A stretch of DNA of 64,000 bases from Acetobacteraceae bacterium B3987 (GCA_026537415.1 JAFNMF010000001.1:730712-794711); one strand, 5' to 3'; shown: positions 37,001 through 47,588, counted from the first letter of the stretch. Notes: a model not told the origin generated them from the letters alone. Translations and numbers: made by a program.

Positions 37001-38203
37001 ATGGCCCTCGCCGACCGTACCGACAGTTCCCAGAAAGCCCAATGGTGGCGTAGCCTCGACCGTGTCAGCCTAAGCTGTGTCGGCGTGCTGATCGCACTGG
37101 GCTACATCCTCATGCTAGCTGCCAGCCCTGCCGTAGCGCACCGCATCGGGGCCTCCCGGAATATGTTCATCCTCAAGCAGGTGGTCTTTCTAGCCCTTGC
37201 CAGTTCGGTCGTTGTTATAACATCACGGTTCAGCCCCCGCATGATCGGGCGCATTGCCGTCATGGGGGGAATCGTTGCCCTTGGAGCCACATTTCTAACC
37301 CTTGTCCACGGTATGGAGATTAAGGGAGCCAGGCGCTGGATCGCCCTACCTCTTATGTCCGTTCAGCCATCTGAATTTCTCAAGCCCTGTTTTGCCGTCG
37401 TGACAGGCCTGCTACTGAGCCTGCGCCATACTCTGAGGCTTTCCAATGGCTGGCGTTTCCCGGGGCGGCTGGTGGCCTGCGGGGTTTATGTCGTCATTGC
37501 CGCCCTGCTTCAGGCCCAGCCGGATATCGGGATGCTGTCCGTCATCAGCATGGTATTCATCACACAGCTTTTCATTGATGGCCTGCCCATCGTCGTTTTC
37601 GGAATGCTCGTTTCAGCCGCAATGGGAGCCTTTGGTGTGGCCTATCTGGTATTCGACCACGTTCATTCCCGCGTGCAACGCTTTCTGCACCCGGATGTAG
37701 GGGACCATTACCAGATTGATACCTCTATGCGGGCCTTCGGCAATGGAGGTCTGCTAGGCCGAGGACCGGGTGAAGGCCGGGTGAAAGACCTGCTGCCCGA
37801 TGCCCATGCTGATTTCGTCTTCTCCGTAGCGGGTGAAGAGTATGGTTTCGTGATGTGTCTCTTCATCATCGCCATGTTTACCATACTAGTCTTTTCTACA
37901 CTCAACCGCCTTCTGGAAGAAAAAAAGCCTTATATTATCCTCTCCGCAAGCGGACTGATTACCGGGTTCGGCCTACAAGCCTTCGTGAATATGGGTTCGT
38001 CTCTGCATCTCATCCCCACCAAAGGGATGACGCTACCTTTCATTTCCTACGGGGGAAGTTCGGCCCTCTCCGTAGCCCTGACCATTGGTATGGTTCTGGC
38101 ATTGACCCGCCATCGTGTAGAGGCAGGCCCCTTTACACCGGACCCATCTCCAATCGAAACAGTCCCCCGTCTCACTACGTCATCCTCAAAGGATCACATT
38201 TAA
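37001..38203 (+). CDS. ftsW: Septal SEDS glycosyltransferase FtsW
   Basis: The 400-residue SEDS protein has about ten membrane spans. Conserved parts are GARRWIALPLMSVQPSEFLK, QAQPDIGMLSVIS, AFGNGGLLGRGPGEGRVKD, LPDAHADFVFSVAGEEYG and PTKGMTLPFISYGGSS. FtsW polymerises lipid II at the septum with FtsI. GGAGG within the murD end precedes ATG 37001. The stop TAA shares one base with the murG start. Confidence 0.95.
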   Translation: MALADRTDSSQKAQWWRSLDRVSLSCVGVLIALGYILMLAASPAVAHRIGASRNMFILKQVVFLALASSVVVITSRFSPRMIGRIAVMGGIVALGATFLTLVHGMEIKGARRWIALPLMSVQPSEFLKPCFAVVTGLLLSLRHTLRLSNGWRFPGRLVACGVYVVIAALLQAQPDIGMLSVISMVFITQLFIDGLPIVVFGMLVSAAMGAFGVAYLVFDHVHSRVQRFLHPDVGDHYQIDTSMRAFGNGGLLGRGPGEGRVKDLLPDAHADFVFSVAGEEYGFVMCLFIIAMFTILVFSTLNRLLEEKKPYIILSASGLITGFGLQAFVNMGSSLHLIPTKGMTLPFISYGGSSALSVALTIGMVLALTRHRVEAGPFTPDPSPIETVPRLTTSSSKDHI

Positions 38204-39312
38204 TGAAACATGCAACAATTCTCATTGCCGCTGGAGGTACTGGCGGACATTTCTTTCCCGCAGAAGCACTGGGGGCAGAGCTTCAACGTCGGGGGCATCA
38301 AACCATCCTCGTAACTGATGCCCGCAACACCCGGGCAGGGCTGGGTACCTTTGCAAACAGTCCCCGCTACGTTCTCAAAAGCAGTGGCGTGGCCGGGAAA
38401 AAGCCTCTCGACAAGCTCAAAGGTATAGCTCGCCTGCTATGGAGCTGCCTTGGCGGCCGCCAAATCGTGGCCGGATACCGGCCAGCTGCTGTTGTCGGGT
38501 TCGGCGGGTATCCATCCATTCCTCCCCTGCTGAGTAGCCGCCTGATGATAGGCAAACGCCCAGCTCTCATCATCCACGAAGGCAATGCCATCCTTGGGCA
38601 AGCCAATGCCCTACTGGCCCGTTTTAGTGATGCCATCGCCACATCCTACCCACGGGTGGCCCGCTTGCCGGCCGGTCGGAAGGTCATGCAGACAGGCATG
38701 CCGGTTCGTCCCTCCATCGAGGCTCTGGCCGATACAGAATACAACGCCCCGGATATGTTCAGTAATGAGCCAATCAATCTGCTTGTCTGGGGAGGCTCAC
38801 TAGGGGCAGAGATTTTCAGCTCCGTTGTTCCTCAGGCCCTTTGCAATCTGCCAGCATCCTTCCGCTTCCGGCTCCATGTGACCCAGCAGGCCCACAAGGA
38901 CATGGTCCCTGTCCTGTCCGGCATTTATGAACAGGTCGGCATCAAAGCAAATGTCACGCCTTTCATTGACGACGTGGCTGCTGAGCTAGAAAAAGCCCAT
39001 CTCGTCATCGGACGTGCCGGTGGCTCCTCCGTGGCAGAGCTGGCCATGGCAGGGCGTCCATCCATCCTTGTGCCACTCCCCATTGCGGCCTCTGATGAAC
39101 AAGGGGTCAATGCGCAGGCCATGGAGCGGGCCGGTGGGGGTTGGATGGTCCGTCAGCGTGACTTCTCCTCCCCTGCACTATGCGAGCATCTGACGCACCT
39201 CTTCACCAATCCTGATGAGCTGAAACGAGCAGCAGAAGGTGCCCGCAATCTTCAGCAACGCCGGGCCGCCGAAAAATTGGCTGATCTGGTTGAAACGACC
39301 ATCAAAGCCTGA
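38203..39312 (+). CDS. murG: UDP-GlcNAc:lipid I GlcNAc transferase
   Basis: The 369-residue GT28 enzyme has the N-terminal glycine loop LIAAGGTGGHFFPAEALG, VVGFGGYPSIPPLL, IIHEGNAILGQANALLAR and the C-terminal donor site VIGRAGGSSVAELAMAGRPS. It makes lipid II at the inner face of the membrane. AAAGGA lies nine bases before ATG 38203, which overlaps the ftsW stop by one base. The frame is open much further upstream inside ftsW, but that part is not MurG. Confidence 0.96.
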   Translation: MKHATILIAAGGTGGHFFPAEALGAELQRRGHQTILVTDARNTRAGLGTFANSPRYVLKSSGVAGKKPLDKLKGIARLLWSCLGGRQIVAGYRPAAVVGFGGYPSIPPLLSSRLMIGKRPALIIHEGNAILGQANALLARFSDAIATSYPRVARLPAGRKVMQTGMPVRPSIEALADTEYNAPDMFSNEPINLLVWGGSLGAEIFSSVVPQALCNLPASFRFRLHVTQQAHKDMVPVLSGIYEQVGIKANVTPFIDDVAAELEKAHLVIGRAGGSSVAELAMAGRPSILVPLPIAASDEQGVNAQAMERAGGGWMVRQRDFSSPALCEHLTHLFTNPDELKRAAEGARNLQQRRAAEKLADLVETTIKA

Positions 39313-39351
39313 TTATCTGCCTCTATCCACCCCCTGCCGGAGTTCCCCCTG

Positions 39352-40770
39352 ATGCGTGCATTACCCCTTAATCTTGGCCTCATTCACTTTGTTGGCATTG
39401 GCGGCATCGGTATGTCCGGCATTGCCGAAGTACTGCATATGCTTGGCTACAAGGTTCAGGGGTCCGACATTGCCGAAAATGCCAATGTGAAACGCCTGCG
39501 GAAGTCCGGCATTCATGTGCATATCGGCCATGACGAAGCCAATCTGGGGGAAGCACGGGTCGTTGTCGTCTCCACCGCCGTAAAGCGGGACAATCCGGAG
39601 GTTGTGGCTGCCCGCGCCCGGCTCATCCCCGTTGTCCGGCGGGCTGAGATGCTGGCAGAGCTGATGCGCCTGCGTTGGGCCGTTGCCATCGGGGGGACAC
39701 ATGGCAAGACCACCACAACCAGCCTCGTGGCCTGTGTGCTGGAACAGGCAAAACTGGACCCGACCGTCATCAATGGCGGCATCATTGAAGCCTATGGCAC
39801 GAATACCCGCATGGGGTCTGGCGACTGGATGGTCGTGGAAGCCGATGAGAGCGATGGCTCCTTCCTCCGTCTTCCCGCCATCATTGCCGTCGTCACCAAC
39901 ATGGACCCCGAACATCTGGACCACTGGGGGTCCGACGAGGCGATGGAGGCCGGATACCGGCAATTCGTCTCCAACATTCCCTTCTACGGGTTCGCCGTTC
40001 TCTGCGTGGATCATCCCCGTGTGCAGCAAATGATTCCCCAGCTCTCCGACCATCGTGTCGTGACCTATGGCTTCAGCCCGCAGGCCGATGTCCGGGCCGA
40101 AATCACCGGAACGGACAGCCAGGGCGTCACCTTCAACGTCACCATCACGGACCGGACCACCAGCAGCCAACGTCTGGCCGGGCCGTTCCATCTGCCCATG
40201 TTCGGGCATCATAATGTCCTCAACGCCGTAGCAGCCATCGCCGTGGCACAGGAAATGGAAATCCCCGATCACGTCATCGCCGATGCCCTTGGCGGATTCC
40301 GTGGTGTCCAGCGTCGTTTCACCCTGACCGGCACATGGAATGACGTAAAAATCATTGACGATTACGGCCATCACCCTGTCGAAATCGCCGCCGTTCTAAA
40401 AGCCGCCCGTCAGGCCGGGGCCGGGCACGTCATCGCCGTCATCCAGCCGCACCGTTATTCACGCCTCAATGCGCTGTTCAATGATTTCTGCACCTGCATG
40501 AATGATGCCGATACCGTCATCGTGGCCGACGTCTATGCCGCCGGGGAAAGCCCGATCGACGGTGTCGGACGGGACCAGCTTGTCGAAGGGTTGCGGGACC
40601 GTGGGCACCGTCATGTCCTGCCTCTATCCTCTCCAGACGAACTGGCAGACCTCGTGGCAGATGTGGCCGCACCGGGTGACTATGTCGTCTGTCTGGGGGC
40701 CGGTTCCATCACCCAGTGGGCACAGGCCCTTCCTGAACAGCTTTCCAGCCTAAGACGGGAGGCATCATGA
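39352..40770 (+). CDS. murC: UDP-MurNAc:L-alanine ligase
   Basis: The 472-residue Mur ligase has an N-terminal [21 protein letters not shown]-loop [53 protein letters not shown] and PHRYSRL. It adds the first amino acid to UDP-MurNAc. GGAG lies ten bases before the ATG. A 39-base gap separates it from murG, and it overlaps murB by four bases. Confidence 0.97.
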   Translation: MRALPLNLGLIHFVGIGGIGMSGIAEVLHMLGYKVQGSDIAENANVKRLRKSGIHVHIGHDEANLGEARVVVVSTAVKRDNPEVVAARARLIPVVRRAEMLAELMRLRWAVAIGGTHGKTTTTSLVACVLEQAKLDPTVINGGIIEAYGTNTRMGSGDWMVVEADESDGSFLRLPAIIAVVTNMDPEHLDHWGSDEAMEAGYRQFVSNIPFYGFAVLCVDHPRVQQMIPQLSDHRVVTYGFSPQADVRAEITGTDSQGVTFNVTITDRTTSSQRLAGPFHLPMFGHHNVLNAVAAIAVAQEMEIPDHVIADALGGFRGVQRRFTLTGTWNDVKIIDDYGHHPVEIAAVLKAARQAGAGHVIAVIQPHRYSRLNALFNDFCTCMNDADTVIVADVYAAGESPIDGVGRDQLVEGLRDRGHRHVLPLSSPDELADLVADVAAPGDYVVCLGAGSITQWAQALPEQLSSLRREAS

Positions 40771-41684
40771 CGGCTGATGCACCTTTCCGACAGCTACGGG
40801 GGCGACTGAAAGCGCAGGCACCTCTGGCTGCCCGCAGCTGGTTCCGCAGCGGCGGAGCCGCAGACTGGCTGTTCGTCCCGCAGGATGCCGAAGACCTTGC
40901 CTCGGCCCTGCGTCAGTGCCCGCCTGATATGCCCGTGACGGTTCTTGGTGCCTGCTCCAACGTCATCATCCGTGATGGTGGCCTGCCTGGCCTGACCATC
41001 CGCCTCGCTGGAGGCTTCGCTAATATCGAGACAAATGGCGATGGCCTGATCGCCGGAGCCGCTGCACTGGACAGCAGCGTAGCCGAGACGGCGGCACAGG
41101 CTGGCATGTCCGGCTTTGCTTTTCTCTCCACCATTCCCGGCTCCATTGGCGGGGCTGTCTGCATGAATGCAGGAGCCTATGGAGGCGACATGTCCTCCCT
41201 GCTTGATTGGGTGGACATTCTGACCCATGAAGGTTTCCTCCAGCGTCTTCCCGCCTCGGCCCTGAAAATGCAATACCGCCACAGCTCCCTGCCCGAAGGC
41301 AGCATCGTCCTGCGTGCCCGCCTGAAGGCGCATGGTGAGGAAGACCCTACCGCCATCCAGCAGACAATGCAGGAGATGCGGGCTAGCCGTGAGGCCAGCC
41401 AGCCCCTGCGTGCCCGCACGGGTGGCTCCACCTTCCGTAATCCTGAAGGCCATAAGGCATGGGAACTGATTGACGCTGCCGGCTGCCGGGGGCTGCGACA
41501 CGGGGGAGCGCAGATCAGCGAAAAGCACTGCAACTTCATGCTTAATACCGGTGACGCCACCAGCACGGAGTTGGAAGAACTAGGTGAGATGGTCCGTACC
41601 CGTGTTCTGGACAAAAGCGGCATCTCCCTCCATTGGGAAATCAAACGGCTGGGCCGCCTCCTGTCCTCCGCTTCTTCCTCCTGA
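40767..41684 (+). CDS. murB: UDP-N-acetylenolpyruvoylglucosamine reductase
   Basis: The 305-residue FAD enzyme shows [65 protein letters not shown] and GSTFRNPEG. It reduces UDP-GlcNAc-enolpyruvate to UDP-MurNAc with NADPH. MurA is not in the window. The start overlaps murC (ATGA). Confidence 0.95.
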   Translation: MTADAPFRQLRGRLKAQAPLAARSWFRSGGAADWLFVPQDAEDLASALRQCPPDMPVTVLGACSNVIIRDGGLPGLTIRLAGGFANIETNGDGLIAGAAALDSSVAETAAQAGMSGFAFLSTIPGSIGGAVCMNAGAYGGDMSSLLDWVDILTHEGFLQRLPASALKMQYRHSSLPEGSIVLRARLKAHGEEDPTAIQQTMQEMRASREASQPLRARTGGSTFRNPEGHKAWELIDAAGCRGLRHGGAQISEKHCNFMLNTGDATSTELEELGEMVRTRVLDKSGISLHWEIKRLGRLLSSASSS

Positions 41685-41700
41685 CGATGAGATATTGGGC

Positions 41701-42696
41701 ATGACAGACACAAACATTCTCCCCACCTCCACGCCTCTTTCCATCGCCGTGCTGATGGGAGGAACATCCAGCGAACGCAGTGTCAGCCTCTCCAGCGGCA
41801 AGGCCGTCATGGCCGCCCTGAAAGAAGCCGGACACCATGTCCATGCCATTGATGCAGGGCCGGACATCACCGCCACCATCAAATCCCTGAAGGCCTACAC
41901 GCCGGATGCCGTCTTTAATGCTCTTCATGGTCCCGGTGGCGAAGACGGTGCCATTCAGGGCGTTCTGGAATGGCTGGGTATGCCCTATACTCATTCAGGC
42001 ATTCTGGCTTCTGCCGTTGCCATGAACAAGGCTAGCACCCGCATGGCTCTTCAGGCAGCCGGACTGCCTGTAGCAGAGGGCTGCCTCATCACACCAGAAG
42101 AGCTGAAACAGCAGGCACCATTACCGGCCCCCTATGTACTGAAACCCGTGGCGGAAGGGTCATCCGTCGGGGTTCATATCCTGCATGAGGATGATTCGGA
42201 GACACGTCGCACCATCGCCAACTCATGGACGTTCGGCCCCCAAATTCTGGCTGAGCGTTTCATTCCCGGCCGTGAGCTAACCGTTGCCGTTCTGGGGGAT
42301 GATGCCCTCGCTGTAACGGAAATCCTCCCACAGGAAGGCGGCGGCTTTTACGACTTCGCTGCCAAATATCAGGCCAACGGGTCCCGCCATATCATTCCCG
42401 CCCCCCTGCCTACAGACATTACAGAACGAGCCCTCACCCTCGCCCGTAAGGCTCATCAGGCCCTTGGCTGCAAAGGAGCCAGCCGGACGGATTACCGCTA
42501 TGATGGCGACAGTGGCGAGCTCATCATTCTGGAGGTCAACACCCAGCCGGGCATGACCGCCACATCTCTTCTGCCCGAACAGGCTGCCGCCCGCGGTGTA
42601 AGCTATCCCCTGCTATGCCACTGGCTGGTGATGGATGCTTTGGGGAAAGCTCAGCCGCTCTCTCTCCACCCCGTGCCTCAGCCAGAAAACCGCTGA
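41701..42696 (+). CDS. ddl: D-alanine:D-alanine ligase
   Basis: From ATG 41701 the product is 331 residues with the ATP-grasp fold. It shows IAVLMGGTSSERSVSLSSG, NALHGPGGEDGAIQGVLEWL, PYTHSGILASAVAMNK, KPVAEGSSVGV and EVNTQPGMTATSLLPEQA. It makes D-Ala-D-Ala for MurF. The frame extends upstream into murB, but MTDTNILPTS leads directly into the family start. No strong Shine-Dalgarno is seen, so translational reinitiation after murB is likely. Confidence 0.95.
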   Translation: MTDTNILPTSTPLSIAVLMGGTSSERSVSLSSGKAVMAALKEAGHHVHAIDAGPDITATIKSLKAYTPDAVFNALHGPGGEDGAIQGVLEWLGMPYTHSGILASAVAMNKASTRMALQAAGLPVAEGCLITPEELKQQAPLPAPYVLKPVAEGSSVGVHILHEDDSETRRTIANSWTFGPQILAERFIPGRELTVAVLGDDALAVTEILPQEGGGFYDFAAKYQANGSRHIIPAPLPTDITERALTLARKAHQALGCKGASRTDYRYDGDSGELIILEVNTQPGMTATSLLPEQAAARGVSYPLLCHWLVMDALGKAQPLSLHPVPQPENR

Positions 42697-42702
42697 CACA
42701 CC

Positions 42703-43590
42703 ATGGTGTCCTTCTTCAGAAAACGTCCGCAGGAGCCACTCGATCCCTACGGGGACCGCCCCTCCAGTATGTCCCTCTTCTGGCAGAGGCAAAAAATCTT
42801 TTTCCGGCGGCTCAGTATTCTGGGAATGGTCTGCTTCCTGCTGGTCGGCATCGGCTGGCTCGCCTGGAGTAGCCAAGGAGGGCACAGGCTGGCCGACAAT
42901 CTACGCGCCAGTCTGGCTACATTGGACCCGTTGCGGATTCATCACATCATCATCACGGGACGGCATCTAACTGATGAGAGTGAAATCATGGAAGCTCTGG
43001 GAACGAGCCTGAATCGCTCGCTTTTCAGCTTTTCTGTCGAAGACGCACGACAGCGCATTAATGCCCTGCCCTTCATCGAACATTCAACAGTCGAACGCCA
43101 CCTACCAGATACCATCAATGTCATGGTGGAAGAAAAAAATCCCATCGCTATCTGGCAAATGGAAGGCCATTTCGTTCTCATTAACCAAAAGGGGGATACT
43201 GTATCCCGGCAGGAGCTAACAGCCCATAACAGTTCCGTATTCCGTAAGCTGCCTCTTGTTGTTGGTGCAGGGGCCAATCTGGAGGCCGATTCTATCATCA
43301 CCCTGCTAAACCAGTTTCCCGACATCAACAGCCATACGCTGGCTCTCATACGCATTGGGCAACGACGTTGGAATATCCTTATGCAGAATGGCACCACCCT
43401 CATGCTGCCCGAAGGAGCTGAAGCCGCCGCTCTGTCCCGCCTGCATGAGTATCAACATGATTATCAGCTGTTGGACCGCCCGTTGAAAACCATTGACATG
43501 CGTCTGCCCGACCGTATGGTCATTCACCCTGCTACGTCTCCGGGAGCCGATCAGGAAGTCCCGCCTGTACCTCCGCCGTCAGAAAACTGA
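42703..43590 (+). CDS. ftsQ: Divisome protein FtsQ
   Basis: The 295-residue single-span protein has a basic cytoplasmic N-terminus, a membrane span (about 35-55), a POTRA domain (IHHIIITGRHLTDESEIMEA, then RINALPFIEHSTVERHLPDT) and the FtsQ C-terminal domain (IRIGQRRWNILMQNGTTLML, then PEGAE). It links FtsL and FtsB to the divisome. The Pro-rich end is short. Six bases separate it from both ddl and ftsA, so it is part of the same transcript. Confidence 0.93.
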   Translation: MVSFFRKRPQEPLDPYGDRPSSMSLFWQRQKIFFRRLSILGMVCFLLVGIGWLAWSSQGGHRLADNLRASLATLDPLRIHHIIITGRHLTDESEIMEALGTSLNRSLFSFSVEDARQRINALPFIEHSTVERHLPDTINVMVEEKNPIAIWQMEGHFVLINQKGDTVSRQELTAHNSSVFRKLPLVVGAGANLEADSIITLLNQFPDINSHTLALIRIGQRRWNILMQNGTTLMLPEGAEAAALSRLHEYQHDYQLLDRPLKTIDMRLPDRMVIHPATSPGADQEVPPVPPPSEN

Positions 43591-43596
43591 TCCACC

Positions 43597-44928
43597 ATGT
43601 CCCGCTCCGTCTCTCACTCCCGGCATGCCCCCACCATCCCCCAACAGGGGCGAGCCATTCTTCCCATTCTCCCTTCGGAAGAACAGCAGGGCTTTGTCTG
43701 GACACCGGGACTGAAGGCCGTTCTGGACATAGGCTCCACCAAAACAACCTGCCTAATTGGGCAGGGCCTGAAAAATGGTGGCCTGCGTGTACTAAGCTGG
43801 GGCTGGCGGCGGTCTGAAGGCGTAAACTCCGGGGCTATCGTAGATACCATCCAGCTAGAGCGGGTCATCCGGGCAACGGTAGGAGATGCGGAGCGCAAAA
43901 TTAGCCGCCGTATTCGGGACGTAACGGTCAATCTCGCCTGCGGCAATCCCCGCAGCTACCACATGGATGCCTTCATGGCTCCCAATGGGCGGGAAGTGAC
44001 CAAAGACGACATTCTACACCTCTATGCACAAGCCCGTCATGATGCCGCCGAGCCTGACCGCAGGATCGTTCAGGCCATGCCTTTGGGCTTCAATATTGAT
44101 GATAGCCTCACTGTTCTGAACCCCTGCGGGCAACGCTGCGAAAAGCTGGTCGGAAAATTCCATGTCGTGGATGCCCAGACAAGTGCCCTCCACACGCTGG
44201 ATTCTGTCCTACGCAAAGCAGAATTGCGAGCCATCAACCTGCTCTCCAATCCCATCGCCTCTGGCCTTGCCGTGCTGGATCATGATGAGCGGGACTTAGG
44301 GGTAACCGTTGTCGATCTGGGAGCCGGAACAACCACTCTCGCCGTCTTCGCCCGTGGGCGCGTTCTCTATACACGACATATCAGGGTTGGCGGGCATCAC
44401 ATCACTCGTGACATCGCCCAATCTCTATCCATCCAGCTCGAAACCGCTGAACGACTCAAAACCCTCTATGGGGTTGCCTATGCCTCGGCGGATGATACGT
44501 CCATCCCTATTGCCCTTCCGGTCTCACACCGTAATATTGTCCGACAGATTACCCGAGCCGATCTCGTCCGAGCCATTGCGCCTCGTGTTGAAGAAACGCT
44601 GGAAATGCTCCGCTATGAGCTGGATGGGGCCGGTCTGGGCCGCCCAGCGGAAGGGCGTGTCATCCTGACAGGCGGCGGGGCTTTGCTTAATGGAATAGAT
44701 GCCGTAGCAGCGGAAATCCTCAACCGTTCCGTTCAGGTCCGCTCTCCTACGACCATACGAGGGCTACCAGAATCAGACCATCCCTCTATCTGGGCAGGAT
44801 TCTCAACCGCAGCAGGCTTGCTCGCTTGGGCAGCCGGGGCAAAAGACCGTTTTTGTTTCTCCGAGACAGAAGCTGCCCCCCGAGGGGTCGCCTGGCGTTT
44901 TGCGAATTTCCTACGAAGAAAGACATAA
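43597..44928 (+). CDS. ftsA: Cell division actin-like protein FtsA
   Basis: The 443-residue actin-like ATPase has phosphate loops LDIGSTKTTCLIG and VVDLGAGTTTLAVF, the 1C-type insertion region, the adenosine motif ILTGGGALLNGID and a C-terminal amphipathic helix (GVAWRFANFLRRKT) that should tether it to the membrane. It anchors FtsZ. An N-terminal stretch of about 35 residues precedes the fold and is not conserved. A 127-base gap with a palindrome separates it from ftsZ. Confidence 0.95.
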   Translation: MSRSVSHSRHAPTIPQQGRAILPILPSEEQQGFVWTPGLKAVLDIGSTKTTCLIGQGLKNGGLRVLSWGWRRSEGVNSGAIVDTIQLERVIRATVGDAERKISRRIRDVTVNLACGNPRSYHMDAFMAPNGREVTKDDILHLYAQARHDAAEPDRRIVQAMPLGFNIDDSLTVLNPCGQRCEKLVGKFHVVDAQTSALHTLDSVLRKAELRAINLLSNPIASGLAVLDHDERDLGVTVVDLGAGTTTLAVFARGRVLYTRHIRVGGHHITRDIAQSLSIQLETAERLKTLYGVAYASADDTSIPIALPVSHRNIVRQITRADLVRAIAPRVEETLEMLRYELDGAGLGRPAEGRVILTGGGALLNGIDAVAAEILNRSVQVRSPTTIRGLPESDHPSIWAGFSTAAGLLAWAAGAKDRFCFSETEAAPRGVAWRFANFLRRKT

Positions 44929-45000
44929 ACGAACTGTAGCCTCGATATTTCAGATTACATCTTCTGTTCCAGATGTTACTCTGCTGTCATGATTTATCTG

Positions 45001-45017
45001 CTACAGATTATCTGTAG
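45001..45017. promoter_or_regulatory. Perfect palindrome upstream of ftsZ
   Basis: CTACAGAT-T-ATCTGTAG (45001-45017), 38 bases before the ftsZ start, in the only sizeable gap (127 bases) inside the cluster. It could be an operator or a leader hairpin at an ftsZ-specific promoter; the protein is unknown. Confidence 0.45.
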
Positions 45018-45055
45018 TCCCCTTTATATCTCACCCCGGCCGGAGCAAGACCATT

Positions 45056-46528
45056 ATGTCATTGAACCTGACCCCAACGACCCCTGGTGTTAGCGCTGTC
45101 AGCCCCCCGCGCATCACTGTCATCGGGGTTGGCGGCGGCGGGGTCAATGCCGTCAATAATATGATTGATGGCCAGCTGCGAGGCGTCACCTTCATTGCCG
45201 CCAATACGGATGCGCAGCAGCTAGCTCTTTCCAAGGCAGAGACACGCCTCCAGCTTGGGCCGACCCTGACACGTGGACTGGGCGCAGGCGCCAAACCAGA
45301 AGTCGGACGTCAATCAGCTGAGGAAGTGGAAGAGGAAATCCGCCAGCATCTGGAGGGTGTAGATCTCGTCTTTGTCACGGCTGGAATGGGTGGTGGTACC
45401 GGTACAGGGGCAGCCCCCGTTGTCGCACGGATTGCTCATGAAGCCGGGGCCCTGACCATTGGTGTTGTCTCCAAGCCATTCGACTTTGAGGGGGCACGCC
45501 GCAGTCGGGCAGCGGCTGCTGGCATTGCAGAGCTAGAGAAATACGTTGATACACTGCTGGTTATCCCTAACCAGAACCTCTTTGGCAGTGCCTCACTAAC
45601 GACCTCCCTTGTGGAGGCCTTCGCCATGGCTGATGATGTCCTCTATAGCGGCGTCCGTAGCGTAACCGACCTGATGGTAGAAGCCGGATACCAGAATCTC
45701 GACTTCGCTGATGTCCGTACTGTCATGAGCGGTATGGGCAAGGCCATGATGGGCATTGGTATGGCCTCGGCTGAGGAAGATGGTGAGGACTGGGCCATTA
45801 CCGCTGCCGAGCGCGCCATCTCCAACCCGCTTCTGGAAGAAACCTCCATTGCCGGGGCACGGGCATTGCTCGTTAACGTCACACTTGGCCCGGATATGAG
45901 CCTGCTGGCTTATAACCAAATTATGAATCTCATCCGTGAGACAGCCAACTGTGAAGATGAAGAAATCAACAGTGGGTTTGTCGTCAACGAGAACATGAAG
46001 GGCAGAGTGCAGGTTTCCGTTATCGCTACGGGTTTGAATAGCCAAAAACGCCACGAGCCTTTCGAAGAAAAACCTGCCGAAACATCCCATCATACTCCTA
46101 TCGAAGAGATTACCCCCAACACAGAAAGAGAGCCTGCCGTAGAGCATGGAGCGGAATCTACCGTAGAAGCTGCTGGAGAGGCTGCGTTATCTGAAGGCTC
46201 TGAAGCTGTACAGGAAGGTGGCAACCCGTCCGAATCAGGACCTGAAAGCAACGTCCCTCATATCCCCAATTATGACCCCCATCTTGGTCCACATCACTCC
46301 CCTAGCGGTATTCCACCCGAGCCAATCCGCCCACGGGAAGAGGCTGGGCAAACAGGAGGCGGACTATTCAGCCGTTTCTTCCGCTCCCGCCCTGCACCAG
46401 AGCATGAACGCCGCGACACGCCGCCTGCCGCTAGTGAACGGAAGCCACCGCAGCGTGATGGTCTGACACCACCACCGGAGGATGACGAGCTGAGCATTCC
46501 AACCTATCTGCGCCGTGGTCCGAAATAA
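45056..46528 (+). CDS. ftsZ: Cell division tubulin-like GTPase FtsZ
   Basis: The 490-residue protein has [10 protein letters not shown] near 24-33, the tubulin signature GGGTGTG at 112-118 and the T7 loop region [12 protein letters not shown] long disordered linker (about 331-478) follows, and the conserved C-terminal peptide [13 protein letters not shown] binds FtsA. The linker is acidic, with a basic, aromatic segment [12 protein letters not shown] at 434-445. GGAG stands ten bases before the ATG. A terminator follows. Confidence 0.97.
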   Translation: MSLNLTPTTPGVSAVSPPRITVIGVGGGGVNAVNNMIDGQLRGVTFIAANTDAQQLALSKAETRLQLGPTLTRGLGAGAKPEVGRQSAEEVEEEIRQHLEGVDLVFVTAGMGGGTGTGAAPVVARIAHEAGALTIGVVSKPFDFEGARRSRAAAAGIAELEKYVDTLLVIPNQNLFGSASLTTSLVEAFAMADDVLYSGVRSVTDLMVEAGYQNLDFADVRTVMSGMGKAMMGIGMASAEEDGEDWAITAAERAISNPLLEETSIAGARALLVNVTLGPDMSLLAYNQIMNLIRETANCEDEEINSGFVVNENMKGRVQVSVIATGLNSQKRHEPFEEKPAETSHHTPIEEITPNTEREPAVEHGAESTVEAAGEAALSEGSEAVQEGGNPSESGPESNVPHIPNYDPHLGPHHSPSGIPPEPIRPREEAGQTGGGLFSRFFRSRPAPEHERRDTPPAASERKPPQRDGLTPPPEDDELSIPTYLRRGPK

Positions 46529-46542
46529 CTGGCTCTGACTTC

Positions 46543-46575
46543 AGGCCTCCACCCTTTCCATAGGCTGGAGGCTTT
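46543..46575 (+). terminator. Hairpin after ftsZ
   Basis: AGGCCTCCA (46543-46551) pairs with TGGAGGCTT (46566-46574) with one G-U pair; the stem is followed by TTAT. It lies 15 bases after the ftsZ stop, a likely partial end of the dcw transcript. Confidence 0.6.
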
Positions 46576-46649
46576 ATCCACCCTTTCCCCTTACGGGGAT
46601 GCGCCCTGCCTCATCGGGGAAGGTCGCCCATGCCGGAACACCTACCCTG

Positions 46650-47588
46650 ATGATAAACGCTTCATCCTATTGGCCAGCACCGGCACCTCTTCCCATGCAG
46701 GCCACATTAGGCCAAACCATCCAGTGCCAAGGGACGGGGCTACATAGTGGTAAACCCGTTATGGTCCATCTCGTCCCAACCGGACCCGATACGGGCATCC
46801 AGTTCCAGCGACTGGACGTGATGAACTCTCCTGCCTTCCGCCTGACATATGACTGCATCATCTCCAGTCCACTGGCCACAGTAGCGTCCTCCCCTCTCAC
46901 GCCGGGGCTGACAGTCGCTACAATGGAACACCTCATGGCGGCTCTCCATGCCTGTGAGGTGGATAATCTGCTTATCCAACTTGACGGCCCGGAGTTACCC
47001 ATTTTGGATGGCGGTTCCCGTACATTCCTTTCCCTCATAGAAGCGGCTGGCCGTAGCCACCTAAACGTGCCACGCCGAACTATTGAGGTTCTTCGTCCCG
47101 TTCATGCAGAGGGTCGAAATGGCTCTCATGCCAGCTTGTTGCCCGGCAGACCTGAGGAGCTAGACCTCTCCTTGACTATTGATTTCCCTGCCCCAGCCAT
47201 CGGGAAACAATCTTTCCAAATGACACTATCCCGACGGGGTTTCGAACGTGACATTGCGCCCTGCCGAACCTTTGTGAATCACCAGGACATTACCATGCTT
47301 CAGGCGCAGGGGCTGGCTCTAGGGGGCACCTTAGAAAATGCACTGGTCATTCAGCATGACCGTGTCCTGAATCCCGATGGGCTACGCTTTGATAATGAGT
47401 GTGTCCGCCATAAAATGCTGGATGCTATCGGTGACCTTTACTGCTCCGGTTTCAAACTTTCGGGCCGATTTGAAGGGCATAAAACAGGCCATGCTCTGAA
47501 TAATCAGCTTCTGCATGCCCTGTTTGCCTCACCCGAAAACTGGCGTTTCTCTGATGGCAGCCCGCCTGTTATTCCTTCATCCGGTTGA
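46650..47588 (+). CDS. lpxC: UDP-3-O-acyl-GlcNAc deacetylase
   Basis: The product is about 312 residues. It shows IQCQGTGLHSGKPVMVHLVP, TMEHLMAALHACEVDN (first zinc His), ELPILDGGS, FDNECVRHKMLDAIGDLY and the final FEGHKTGHALNN. LpxC performs the committed step of lipid A synthesis, using zinc. The start is uncertain: ATG 46599, 46650 and 46695 are all in frame and none has a good Shine-Dalgarno; the E. coli-like N-terminus would match 46695. ftsZ-lpxC order is conserved in proteobacteria. Confidence 0.93.
   Translation: MINASSYWPAPAPLPMQATLGQTIQCQGTGLHSGKPVMVHLVPTGPDTGIQFQRLDVMNSPAFRLTYDCIISSPLATVASSPLTPGLTVATMEHLMAALHACEVDNLLIQLDGPELPILDGGSRTFLSLIEAAGRSHLNVPRRTIEVLRPVHAEGRNGSHASLLPGRPEELDLSLTIDFPAPAIGKQSFQMTLSRRGFERDIAPCRTFVNHQDITMLQAQGLALGGTLENALVIQHDRVLNPDGLRFDNECVRHKMLDAIGDLYCSGFKLSGRFEGHKTGHALNNQLLHALFASPENWRFSDGSPPVIPSSG

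Noticed and set aside
37855-38202. Upstream extension of the murG frame inside ftsW
   Set aside because: FtsW is clearly coded in another frame there, and MurG begins at 38203 with a good Shine-Dalgarno.
39361-40374. 337-codon open frame antisense to murC
   Set aside because: MurC motifs are complete on the plus strand; the antisense product is low-complexity and His/Gly-rich without a fold signature.
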